From: Nitrincola tibetensis
GTDB lineage: Bacteria > Pseudomonadota > Gammaproteobacteria > Pseudomonadales > Balneatricaceae
Direction: 5' to 3'
DNA: 64,000 nt
Assembly (NCBI RefSeq): GCF_003284585.1
Contig: NZ_QKRX01000004.1
Location: 1-64,000 of the forward strand
Part shown: piece by piece, positions 44,731 to 52,935 of the stretch
Position numbering within the stretch: the stretch's first letter is position 1
How the letters are laid out: each line of letters begins with the position of its first letter
Notes under the pieces: model-generated
Seen by the model: only the letters and a program-made list of their open reading frames with translations
Database searches by the model: none
Told to the model about the DNA's origin: nothing
Position numbers and translations under genes: made by a program

Positions 44731-44927
44731 CTTAGCGGGCGAACAAACTCGATGTCAATATTTTGTTAATGAGTAAGCAGCAACTGCTAGGGTCCATCAG
44801 AGTTCTCATGTGATTTAATGGATAGGTAGGGTTCGCGAATATATTGAAATTCACTGAAATAGTCAACCTAAGCTAAAGTTTTTCAGATACTTGACTTAGA
44901 TTGTCTAGATAGTAAGAACCGAGATTT

Positions 44928-45992
44928 TTATTGCAATAAAGACTGCGCAGCACTTTCACCGACGTACTGTTTAAATGCACTGGAAATATGTGTAAGCCAC
45001 TTATCTCCAGAGCGCTCCAACATCAGCACTTTTAAATCTTCGCGCTGCGCAACAGCAAGCCCAGCTTCAACACCCATGACCATCATCGCCGTTGCCCAAG
45101 CATCTGCACTGGCATTGTCCGGTGACAATACGGTAACTGACGCAAGGCTGTGGTTGACAGGCCAACCAGTCACGGGGCTAATCGTATGCGAAAATCGCTG
45201 CCCATCCACTTCGAAATAATTGCGATAATCACCTGAAGTCGCCACCGACATATCTCGTATTTCAATAATGTGATGCGCTTGCTGCACGCCTTCGTGAGGC
45301 AATTCAATGCCAACTCTCCAAGGCTCTCCTGCTGAACGCTCCCCCTTTGCCAGCAACTCCCCACCAATATTGACCAGATAATGCTCATATCCCTGCTCTG
45401 AAAGATAACGCCCGACTTCATCAACTCCGTAGCCTTTTGCAACACCCGACAAATCAACAAAAAAATCTTGCAAACGCCGAGCTTGACCTAAGTCTTCATT
45501 TAAAACCAACCAAGCGAACCCTGATTCATGAAGTCGCTCTTCAAGCAAATCAGGATCAGGAATGGCATCGGGCCGTTGCTCTGGACCAAAGCTCCAAAGA
45601 TTCACCAAATTTCCAACCGTCACATCGAAGGCTCCCTGGCTTTTCTCCGAAATTGACTGACTTAACACCAGCACCTCCATGAGTTCTGGCGACAGAGATT
45701 TCCACTCTCCTACAGGATGATGATTAAACCCAATTAGCTCTGAGTCATCTCGATACGTAGACATGCTTTTATCAACAGCTTGCAAACGCTGAAGGATACC
45801 TTTACGAAGTGTTGCTTGGACCTCTTCCGTCAGATTGCCCGAAAGCGTCACTTGCCAAAAGGTCCCAAAAATATTCCCTTCTATGCGAGTCACCGTTTTT
45901 TCCGGTGCAGAAGGACTACACCCTGCTAGGACTAAGGCCAAAAACAGGATAAAAAAAGAGCAATAGACACGGTAATAAGAGGAAAAAGACAT
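44928..45992 (-). CDS. apbE: FAD:protein FMN transferase (ApbE), lipoprotein
   Basis: This 354-residue enzyme attaches FMN covalently to threonine in flavoproteins such as subunits of Na+-NQR and RNF complexes. A lipoprotein signal ends LALVLAGC, so it sits on the periplasmic face. Family landmarks are DSELIGFNHHPVGEW, LVNLWSFGPE, VDLSGVAKGYGVDEV, HTISPVTGWPV and SADAWATAMMVMG. It is unusual here in following tcdA rather than an nqr operon; no nqr or rnf genes are in the window. Confidence 0.94.
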   Translation of the reverse strand: MSFSSYYRVYCSFFILFLALVLAGCSPSAPEKTVTRIEGNIFGTFWQVTLSGNLTEEVQATLRKGILQRLQAVDKSMSTYRDDSELIGFNHHPVGEWKSLSPELMEVLVLSQSISEKSQGAFDVTVGNLVNLWSFGPEQRPDAIPDPDLLEERLHESGFAWLVLNEDLGQARRLQDFFVDLSGVAKGYGVDEVGRYLSEQGYEHYLVNIGGELLAKGERSAGEPWRVGIELPHEGVQQAHHIIEIRDMSVATSGDYRNYFEVDGQRFSHTISPVTGWPVNHSLASVTVLSPDNASADAWATAMMVMGVEAGLAVAQREDLKVLMLERSGDKWLTHISSAFKQYVGESAAQSLLQ

Positions 45993-46010
45993 GAATTAAT
46001 TTCCTAAGAG

Positions 46011-46805
46011 TTAAAGCTTGTGCATGCGTTGAAAGCGCGCTTCCATTTTCTTGAGCAAGCGCGCCACTGCAAAAAATGCGAAAGTGGCCGTCACACAGGT
46101 CGCTGCACCAAACCCACCTTGGCAATCAAGCTTCACTGACTGCCCGTGTTTAGGTTTTTGATGACAAACCTGTCCATCCGGTTGCGGATAGCGCAATTGC
46201 TCTGTTGAAAACACACAATCTACGCCAAATTTATCCGTCTTTGAAAACCCATAATGGCGACGTAAAACGGATCTGAGTTTCGCCGCTAAAGGATCTTGGG
46301 AGGTTTTTGTTAGATCATCCACCCTGATTTGGGTCGGATCGATTTGGCCGCCAGCTCCCCCTATTGTAATAATTGGCATTTTACGGCGACGACAATGGGC
46401 AATCATAACAGCTTTATCACGCACATTATCAATCGCATCAACAACATAATCAGCATCAGGAGCGATTAGATCTGCCACATTCTCTTTACTTAGAAATGCT
46501 GCGATCTCTATTACTTGACAGTCTGGATTGATATCTCGGATTCGAGCCGCCATCAAGGTGGTTTTTGGCTGCCCAACGGTGGATTGCATCGCATGAATTT
46601 GACGATTGGTATTGCTCGTGCAAACGTCATCTAAATCAATCAGCGTGATCTTGCCAATCGCAGTCCGCGCTAGCGCTTCTGCCACCCAGGAACCAACGCC
46701 ACCAATACCAACGACAACAACATGAGACCGCGTAAAATGCTCAGTTAAACGCTCGCCATATAAACGCTGCGTCCCACCAAAGCGCAAATTAAAATCATCT
46801 GACAC
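46011..46805 (-). CDS. tcdA: tRNA threonylcarbamoyladenosine dehydratase TcdA (CsdL)
   Basis: This E1-like enzyme of about 264 residues cyclises t6A to ct6A in tRNAs using ATP. The ATP-binding part is VVVVGIGGVGSWVAEALAR, then TLIDLDDVCTSNTNRQIHA, and TIGGAGGQIDPTQIRVDDL; the tail is hydrophobic (VTATFAFFAVARLL). A GTG at 46805 is the preferred start because it gives the family N-terminus SDDFNLRFGGTQRLYG and no overlap; the open frame from 46862 would run into the preceding gene. It lies in the run DUF2066-hda-zinc protein-tcdA-apbE. Confidence 0.92.
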   Translation of the reverse strand: MSDDFNLRFGGTQRLYGERLTEHFTRSHVVVVGIGGVGSWVAEALARTAIGKITLIDLDDVCTSNTNRQIHAMQSTVGQPKTTLMAARIRDINPDCQVIEIAAFLSKENVADLIAPDADYVVDAIDNVRDKAVMIAHCRRRKMPIITIGGAGGQIDPTQIRVDDLTKTSQDPLAAKLRSVLRRHYGFSKTDKFGVDCVFSTEQLRYPQPDGQVCHQKPKHGQSVKLDCQGGFGAATCVTATFAFFAVARLLKKMEARFQRMHKL

Positions 46806-46816
46806 GTTTCTCTGCC

Positions 46817-47020
46817 TTAAAAGCTGTCGTCGGTTAATTCTGTGTATACAGGCTGACGGCACACTAAACAGCGGCCTTCAATTGTGACAATACCCTTGTA
46901 CTCATATTCAATAGGCTGATCCATACCTAGATCGGCTTCAGCACAATGATCACACCAGGTATGCTTTAAAAAGTCTGCTTTATCTTCATTTGAACGCCCT
47001 TCAAAATCGCGCGCCACCAT
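46817..47020 (-). CDS. Small zinc-ribbon-like protein
   Basis: This protein of about 67 residues has two cysteine pairs, TWCDHC and GRCLVC, that could bind one zinc in a ribbon, around an acidic segment DLGMDQPIEYEYKG. The start is uncertain: ATG at 47020 has GAAGG very close before it, GTG at 47017 gives better spacing, and the frame is open further upstream into hda. It lies in a tight minus-strand run between hda and tcdA. Its function is unknown. Confidence 0.65.
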   Translation of the reverse strand: MVARDFEGRSNEDKADFLKHTWCDHCAEADLGMDQPIEYEYKGIVTIEGRCLVCRQPVYTELTDDSF

Positions 47021-47057
47021 GCCTTCAAGCGTATCATTTAATGAATGTTGAACCACA

Positions 47058-47765
47058 TTACCAACCCATAACTTGTTTAACGAAAGGAATTGTAATTCTA
47101 CGCTGGGCACTTAAAGATGCATGATCCAACTTTTCGAGAACAGACAATAAGTGCGCCATATCGCGACTACCGTGATGTAACAGGTAACGAAGCACCTCTT
47201 GGCTTAACTCAAACCCTCTCTCTGCGGCTCTTGCTTTTAATGCCAATATTTTAGCTTCATCATCAATGGCATATACGTGTAATACCATTCCCCACAAGAG
47301 TCGTGACTCTAAATCAACCAGCTTTAGCCTCAAATGAGCAGGGGCTTTTTTCCCAGAGATTAATAGGGTTTTTCCAGCTGCACGCATTCGATTGTACAAA
47401 TGGAATACGGCTTCTTCCCACTCTTTACGTCCAGCAATCAGTTCAATATCGTCGATACAGACCAGATCCAACTGATCCATATTTTCAAAAATTGAAGGAT
47501 CGTGATCGATTAAAGTTGCAATAGGCAAATACACAGAATGTCGGCGATGCTCATCAGCTAGATGACAACAACTTTGCAAAAGATGCGAGCAACCATGACT
47601 GTGGCCACCCCAAAAATACATATATTGCTCACCACGTCCACTGGCCGCTTGCTCAAGCGTTGATATCAATAAACCGTTATCACCCACTACAAAGTTTTCA
47701 AATCGCGCTTCATCACGAAGGGCGATGCCAAGAGGCAATTGAACAGGCGCCTTAACATGAGTCAT
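47058..47765 (-). CDS. hda: DnaA regulatory inactivator Hda
   Basis: This 235-residue AAA+ protein stimulates DnaA-ATP hydrolysis together with the sliding clamp. Near the N-terminus is the clamp-binding motif QLPLGIAL. The AAA+ core includes MYFWGGHSHGCSHLLQS in place of a standard Walker A, as in other Hda proteins, then LVCIDDIELIAGRKEWEEA and the sensor-type SRLLWGMVLHVYAIDDE. It follows the DUF2066 gene by three bases. Confidence 0.93.
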   Translation of the reverse strand: MTHVKAPVQLPLGIALRDEARFENFVVGDNGLLISTLEQAASGRGEQYMYFWGGHSHGCSHLLQSCCHLADEHRRHSVYLPIATLIDHDPSIFENMDQLDLVCIDDIELIAGRKEWEEAVFHLYNRMRAAGKTLLISGKKAPAHLRLKLVDLESRLLWGMVLHVYAIDDEAKILALKARAAERGFELSQEVLRYLLHHGSRDMAHLLSVLEKLDHASLSAQRRITIPFVKQVMGW

Positions 47766-47768
47766 AAC

Positions 47769-48569
47769 TTAGTTCCAATCAAACTCCAATGAGGATTGCC
47801 CTCTAGGCACCAGACGCTCAAACTCATTTAGCCCGTCGCTGATTTCTTCTAGATTGTCCACTTGCAATCTTAACACGACCACACCCTGACTGAACAACAC
47901 TGGCTGTATCGCTGACCGATCAACTAACTCAGACAAGAGAGTCGTGAGTGCTAGATAACTTGCGGCATCATGAACCCCGTAAACACTCATCTGCAGACTG
48001 CCGACTTCTGGACTAGGCAACTCTACAAGGTCAGGATTCAATGTGGCTCCATCTACAGGAGCCGGGCTGACACTCAAGGCCTGGGGATCTTCGACTGCGA
48101 CGACCTCTGCAACGGAGGATTGTTCTTGCACCCACTTCACAAGCAGATCGACCTGCTGCTCAACCATCCCACTTGTCTCAAAGGTGGCTTGGCTGTCTGG
48201 AGCGTACAACAACCACTGCGTTTTTAAATCAGCATCTTGATCATCCCAGTACCCAATCAACAATTGATCCGGCTCGTAGCGTGCCACACCTTGCAACAAC
48301 GCTTGGATATCTGAGTCAATGGCATCTTGTTCACGTAACGCCTGCTGATCGGCAAGATCCATCAAAGGCAACAAGAAAGCGTATGTATCATTCGATTGCC
48401 TAACCAACGCTTGCGCAACCTCATGGGTTGGGCGCGCAAAAACACTCTGCTGGTCATTCGACTCAACCAACAAAACAAGAATTTTTTTGGGGACAGCTAC
48501 TTCAGCAAAACTGACTTGGGCCAGCAAACTAAACACAACCACTAAAATCGCATTCAAAAAACTCCGCAT
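47769..48569 (-). CDS. DUF2066 family exported protein, short form
   Basis: This 266-residue protein has a signal peptide (MRSFLNAILVVVFSLLAQVSFA). The body has LVLLVESNDQQSVFARPTHEV, LLPLMDLADQQALREQD, and a C-terminal LVPRGQSSLEFDWN. Neighbours hda and purM are its usual company in pseudomonads. It seems to lack about 100 residues present after the signal peptide in longer family members, joining the signal directly to the second half. Its function is unknown; it is divergent from purM. Confidence 0.78.
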   Translation of the reverse strand: MRSFLNAILVVVFSLLAQVSFAEVAVPKKILVLLVESNDQQSVFARPTHEVAQALVRQSNDTYAFLLPLMDLADQQALREQDAIDSDIQALLQGVARYEPDQLLIGYWDDQDADLKTQWLLYAPDSQATFETSGMVEQQVDLLVKWVQEQSSVAEVVAVEDPQALSVSPAPVDGATLNPDLVELPSPEVGSLQMSVYGVHDAASYLALTTLLSELVDRSAIQPVLFSQGVVVLRLQVDNLEEISDGLNEFERLVPRGQSSLEFDWN

Positions 48570-48717
48570 AACGTTCGTTCGACACTCAATAAAGGCTGAT
48601 AGCAGTGAATTAATTTATTTTCAACTTTAACACACAATAGCCCCTTCACCATCAACCTGATAAACTATTGTACTAAATTTCTATTGAGTCCATCCGGTTT
48701 TAAAGGTCAGGTACGTA

Positions 48718-49779
48718 ATGTCAACAGGTTCTGAAAAAACTTCCCTAAGCTACAAAGATGCTGGTGTCGATATCGACGCAGGTAACGCGCTGGTCGAGCG
48801 TATCAAGGGTGTGGCCAAGCGCACAGCACGTCCAGAGGTACTCGGTGGACTGGGTGGTTTTGGCGCGTTATGCGAAATACCCGAAGGCTATAAAAAGCCA
48901 GTTCTAGTGTCTGGCACCGATGGCGTGGGCACTAAACTTCGCCTTGCTATGGATCTAAATAAGCATGACACCATTGGTATCGATTTGGTGGCGATGTGTG
49001 TGAACGATTTGGTGGTAGCTGGAGCTGAACCTCTTCTATTCCTAGATTACTATGCAACTGGCCGCTTAAATGTCGACATGGCAGCAGATGTTGTAACCGG
49101 GATAGGCAGAGGTTGTGAGCTCGCGGGTGCAGCACTCGTCGGTGGTGAAACCGCTGAAATGCCCGGCATGTACGAAGGCGACGATTATGATTTAGCTGGC
49201 TTTTGTGTCGGCGTTGTTGAGAAAGACCAAATTATCGATGGCTCTTCAGTTCAAGCAGGCGATAGCCTAATCGCACTGGCGTCTTCTGGCCCACACTCCA
49301 ATGGCTATTCATTGATCCGCAAAATCATTGAAGTTTCTCAAGCTGACCTCCAACAGCCTATTGGCGATATCACCTTGGCTGCTGCACTACTCGAACCAAC
49401 ACGCATTTATGTCAAATCCCTGCTCAGTTTGATTAAACAAGTACAAGTTAATGCCTTATCCCACATTACAGGCGGCGGTTTACTTGAAAACATCCCGCGT
49501 GTTCTACCAAAATCCACGAAAGCCGTTCTTTTCACTGATAGCTGGGAACTTCCGCCCGTTTTCCAATGGCTACAAAGTGCAGGCAACGTAGAAACCCGTG
49601 AAATGCACCGCACCTTTAACTGCGGTGTCGGCATGGTTATCGCGGTACCGAGCCATACCAAAGATCAAGCACTCAGCTTACTTAAAGAGCTAGGTGAAAA
49701 TGCGTGGGAAATTGGCGTTATCGAATCTGCTGATCCAGAAGAAGAACAAGTTGAAATGCGAGAAGGCCACACTGCATGA
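48718..49779 (+). CDS. purM: Phosphoribosylformylglycinamidine cyclo-ligase
   Basis: This 353-residue AIR synthetase performs the fifth step of purine synthesis. Landmarks are [72 protein letters not shown] and [16 protein letters not shown]. It overlaps purN by four bases, indicating translational coupling. Confidence 0.97.
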   Translation: MSTGSEKTSLSYKDAGVDIDAGNALVERIKGVAKRTARPEVLGGLGGFGALCEIPEGYKKPVLVSGTDGVGTKLRLAMDLNKHDTIGIDLVAMCVNDLVVAGAEPLLFLDYYATGRLNVDMAADVVTGIGRGCELAGAALVGGETAEMPGMYEGDDYDLAGFCVGVVEKDQIIDGSSVQAGDSLIALASSGPHSNGYSLIRKIIEVSQADLQQPIGDITLAAALLEPTRIYVKSLLSLIKQVQVNALSHITGGGLLENIPRVLPKSTKAVLFTDSWELPPVFQWLQSAGNVETREMHRTFNCGVGMVIAVPSHTKDQALSLLKELGENAWEIGVIESADPEEEQVEMREGHTA

Positions 49780-50420
49780 CACAACGCATCGTTGTCTTAA
49801 TTTCAGGCAGTGGCTCTAACCTTCAAACCCTGATTGATCACTCCCTAAAGGGTGATCTTCATGGGGATATAGTAGGTGTCATCAGCAACAAAGCAGATGC
49901 CTTCGGTTTGGTAAGAGCCGAAAATGCCAACATTCCCAACATGGTCTTAGATCATAAGATGTTTGAAAGCCGTGAGGATTTCGATCTTGCCTTGATTGAG
50001 CAAATAGACTCGTTCAAGCCAGACCTCGTTGTTTTGGCTGGTTTCATGCGCATCCTCAGTGAGGAGTTTGTTAGTCGCTACCAAGGGCGCTTGATGAATA
50101 TCCACCCTTCTCTGTTACCTAGATATAAAGGACTCAACACTCATCAACGTGCACTAGATGCGGGGGATGCCGAGCATGGCTGCAGCGTTCATTTTGTTAC
50201 AGAAGAACTGGATGGTGGGCCTATCATCATTCAAGCGAAGACACCAATTTTAATGGAGGATGATTCAGCCAGCCTTCAGGCACGAGTGCATACGCTGGAG
50301 CATAAGATTTATCCTTTAGCCGTGAGTTGGTTCTGCAGTGGTCGTTTACGCGTCACAGTTGATGGCGTTATGTTAGATGACAACTGCTTACCCAGCTCTG
50401 GATTTGAACTCAAAGTCTGA
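49776..50420 (+). CDS. purN: Phosphoribosylglycinamide formyltransferase
   Basis: This 214-residue formyl-tetrahydrofolate-dependent GAR transformylase performs the third purine step. It shows [32 protein letters not shown], the catalytic [20 protein letters not shown] and the [13 protein letters not shown] region. It is coupled to purM by an ATGA overlap. Confidence 0.97.
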   Translation: MTQRIVVLISGSGSNLQTLIDHSLKGDLHGDIVGVISNKADAFGLVRAENANIPNMVLDHKMFESREDFDLALIEQIDSFKPDLVVLAGFMRILSEEFVSRYQGRLMNIHPSLLPRYKGLNTHQRALDAGDAEHGCSVHFVTEELDGGPIIIQAKTPILMEDDSASLQARVHTLEHKIYPLAVSWFCSGRLRVTVDGVMLDDNCLPSSGFELKV

Positions 50421-50443
50421 CCGACAGTATTACGGGAGATTGT

Positions 50444-51169
50444 ATGGGCGTAAGCAACAAGTGGTTAGCTTTAGCAACTCTACTGCTGCTTCTGAGTTTT
50501 TCATCGATGAGCTCAGCTCAAGCGCCCATCCAATCGCTTCAACCTTTCAAGGCGACCTATTCTTCGGAAATAGATGCCGCTCTGACCATCAGCGGAGAAG
50601 CCTCTCGTGAACTCACCCGCATGGATAACGGTGATTGGAAATTATCGGCTGTTGCCTCCGCAATGATGGCTAGAGCTGAAGAGACAACCCAAATTCGCTT
50701 GGCTGATGGCGTCATTCTTCCCATCCATTACCACTACCATCGCCGCATTCTAGGCAAACGTAGGACCGCGGAGCTTAAGTTTGATTGGGTTGAAAAGAAA
50801 GTCACAACGGATATTGACGATAAACCTTGGAAAATGGATATTTCACCCGGCGTACACGATAAACTCAGTTACCAGCTTCAAATACCGATTGATCTCGCAG
50901 CAGGAAAAACTCGGCTTTCCTATCCTGTCGCTGACGGTGGACGCTTACAAAACTACGTATTTAATGTTACAGGGCAAGAGCGTATCTCAACTCCGGCTGG
51001 AGACTATGACGCCGTTAGAGTTGAGCGTGACCGTGGTGAAAACTCTGATCGCGAGACATTCATTTGGCTTGCTCCAGAGCTTAACTACATGATTATAAAG
51101 CTCACGCAAATTGAACCTGATGGCAATCGCATGAGCTTACTGCTTAAAGAGCTTTCAGTGCACGAGTAA
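50444..51169 (+). CDS. DUF3108 family exported protein
   Basis: This 241-residue protein has a signal peptide (WLALATLLLLLSFSSMSSAQA) and a beta-rich body. Pattern segments are PFKATYSSEIDAALTISGEA and LPIHYHYHRRILGKRRTAEL, then STPAGDYDAVRVERDRG and WLAPELNYMIIKL, which fit DUF3108. The third gene of the purM-purN operon is often this family in marine gammaproteobacteria and pseudomonads. Its function is unknown; it is probably periplasmic. Confidence 0.88.
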   Translation: MGVSNKWLALATLLLLLSFSSMSSAQAPIQSLQPFKATYSSEIDAALTISGEASRELTRMDNGDWKLSAVASAMMARAEETTQIRLADGVILPIHYHYHRRILGKRRTAELKFDWVEKKVTTDIDDKPWKMDISPGVHDKLSYQLQIPIDLAAGKTRLSYPVADGGRLQNYVFNVTGQERISTPAGDYDAVRVERDRGENSDRETFIWLAPELNYMIIKLTQIEPDGNRMSLLLKELSVHE

Positions 51170-51187
51170 TTCGGTGCACCTTAAGTC

Positions 51188-52402
51188 TCAAGACAATGCT
51201 GGAATCAGGTCACTATGGCAGGATATGAGAGACGCCAGACGTCCCTGAGATTTCCGCTCTTCTCGGATATCAACAAGCAAAATCCGCGCGTCATCTAACG
51301 ACAAAGAAAGTGTAGAGCATTCTTGCCCTGTTTCCAGATCATAATAGGGCGAAGAACTCATAATACGTCGTTCAAAATCAGTGGCCCCTAATAACTGATA
51401 AAAATATGGCCTCCAGCTCCAATTATGGCCCGCGTATGCCGCATCTTCCACCCAAACACCCTGAGAGACGTCGTAGGTAAAGTTTGAAGAGATCTGGGTT
51501 CCACTGCGATTGCAGATATAAAACCGAAGAACATCAGGGTCTGGATGCCAAGTATTCAAGCTATCCGTTCCACCACTGAGCAATAAATCTTTTAACAACA
51601 TTAACTCACTGTGAAGACCCTCAGTGTAGAATTGCCTGCGTGCAACCTCATCGATAGCCATATCCAAATGCTGACTGATCAACTCCATTGTTTGCGTTTT
51701 CATTGAATCCACATTCAAAAATTCTGCTTTTGCAGGCGAAAAGATGAACCCTTGAATATAGCTTGCATTGCAATGCAAGGCGGCAAAAAATTCATCCGGC
51801 GTTTCAACACCTTCGAAAATTACTTTGCACCCTAATCGTGCACTCATCTCCCCAACCGTCTGCATAAGCGCACTATGAAAGTGCGTTTTGGGTCCTGTTT
51901 GGAACATACGCATATCCAGCTTTATGAAATCAGGAGTAAATGCCAAAACCCGATCCATCTGCTGAAATCCAGCGCCAAAGTCGTCGTAAGCAATTTTGAC
52001 CCCTTCTGAGCGATAGCGCTCGGCAAATAAACATATTCGGTCTAAATCACCATCCAGCTCTGTAATTTCGAGGACCACTTGTTCGGGTCGAACACCCACC
52101 TGCTTTAGCATCTCTAGGGTTGGCAACTCACCCGTTGCCGTGACGGAATTAATCCACTCAGGCGAGATATTCAGGGATAAAAACTGCCCCTGGCGCAACG
52201 AATTGAATTTCGTTAAGGCCTGCAATCGGATATCTCTATCTAAATTTAATCGCTCTTCACGGCTCAAACTTGGAGACGAAAATAAATTAGCCGCTGAAAT
52301 AATCTGTCCCTGTACATCGGTGGTTCTAGCAAGGGCTTCATAGCCCGCCACTTCGCCACTGGCGATTTCAATAATAGGCTGAAACCAAGGGAATACGTTC
52401 AT
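51188..52402 (-). CDS. EAL-domain c-di-GMP phosphodiesterase with YkuI-like C-terminal sensor
   Basis: This protein of about 404 residues starts at 52402 (AAGGTC before ATG; an upstream start adds twelve residues). The EAL domain (about 1-240) keeps the catalytic residues: YEALAR, LNIS, EITE, YDDFGAGF, IKLD and FEGVET. The C-terminal part (about 270-390), with LRFYICNRSGTQISSNFTY and WSWRPYFYQLLGA, resembles the PAS/Cache-like domain of YkuI-type proteins. It likely lowers c-di-GMP and so would favour adhesin release by LapG. It is divergent from the response regulator. Confidence 0.9.
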   Translation of the reverse strand: MNVFPWFQPIIEIASGEVAGYEALARTTDVQGQIISAANLFSSPSLSREERLNLDRDIRLQALTKFNSLRQGQFLSLNISPEWINSVTATGELPTLEMLKQVGVRPEQVVLEITELDGDLDRICLFAERYRSEGVKIAYDDFGAGFQQMDRVLAFTPDFIKLDMRMFQTGPKTHFHSALMQTVGEMSARLGCKVIFEGVETPDEFFAALHCNASYIQGFIFSPAKAEFLNVDSMKTQTMELISQHLDMAIDEVARRQFYTEGLHSELMLLKDLLLSGGTDSLNTWHPDPDVLRFYICNRSGTQISSNFTYDVSQGVWVEDAAYAGHNWSWRPYFYQLLGATDFERRIMSSSPYYDLETGQECSTLSLSLDDARILLVDIREERKSQGRLASLISCHSDLIPALS

Positions 52403-52559
52403 CTTAAGACCTTGTTGTGTAATGATTGACTGTTTCAATTATTCTAAAGGTGTTCATTAAGCAAGTCATAGGCCACTCTCATCAATTGGTATAGTAGACT
52501 TTCAACCTGACCGCCAGCGCACTAGACTGAATTATAAATAATTATAAAAGGAGTACAGC

Positions 52560-52931
52560 ATGACTAAGGTGCTGGTAGTAGATGATGAACCGAATATTCT
52601 TTTATCGCTAGAGTTTTTGATGGAGCAAGCGGGATTTACCGTTTTTACTGCTGAGGATGGAGAAACTGCCTTGCAAACAATTCAAGAACTCGAACCAAAC
52701 CTTGTCTTATTAGACATTAGCCTACCAGGTATCAGTGGTTTTGACGTGCTAGCAGAGCTAAGGAATGACGAACGCTTTCAACATCTACCTGTGATTATGT
52801 TGACGGCACATGGGCGAGAGGTTGAACGCGAAAAAGGCATGGCGTTAGGCGCTGATGATTACATAACAAAGCCTTTTTCAACACAAGCTCTGGTTCAAAA
52901 AGTCAGAAACCTCTTACACGAAACAGGTTAA
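52560..52931 (+). CDS. Receiver-only response regulator
   Basis: This 123-residue CheY-like protein has the full phosphorylation set: acidic VVDDEPN, acceptor aspartate in LLDISLPG near residue 53, threonine in MLTAHG and lysine in ITKPFS. There is no output domain. It is the first gene of a four-gene operon (gaps of four and six bases, then an eight-base overlap) that ends with a symporter-histidine kinase lacking its own receiver, which suggests that this protein is the phosphate acceptor. Confidence 0.9.
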   Translation: MTKVLVVDDEPNILLSLEFLMEQAGFTVFTAEDGETALQTIQELEPNLVLLDISLPGISGFDVLAELRNDERFQHLPVIMLTAHGREVEREKGMALGADDYITKPFSTQALVQKVRNLLHETG

Positions 52932-52935
52932 CATC

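Noticed and set aside
44676-44760. M-box or mgtA-type magnesium riboswitch before mgtE
   Set aside because: Only two small hairpins were seen and the conserved M-box core was not recognised.
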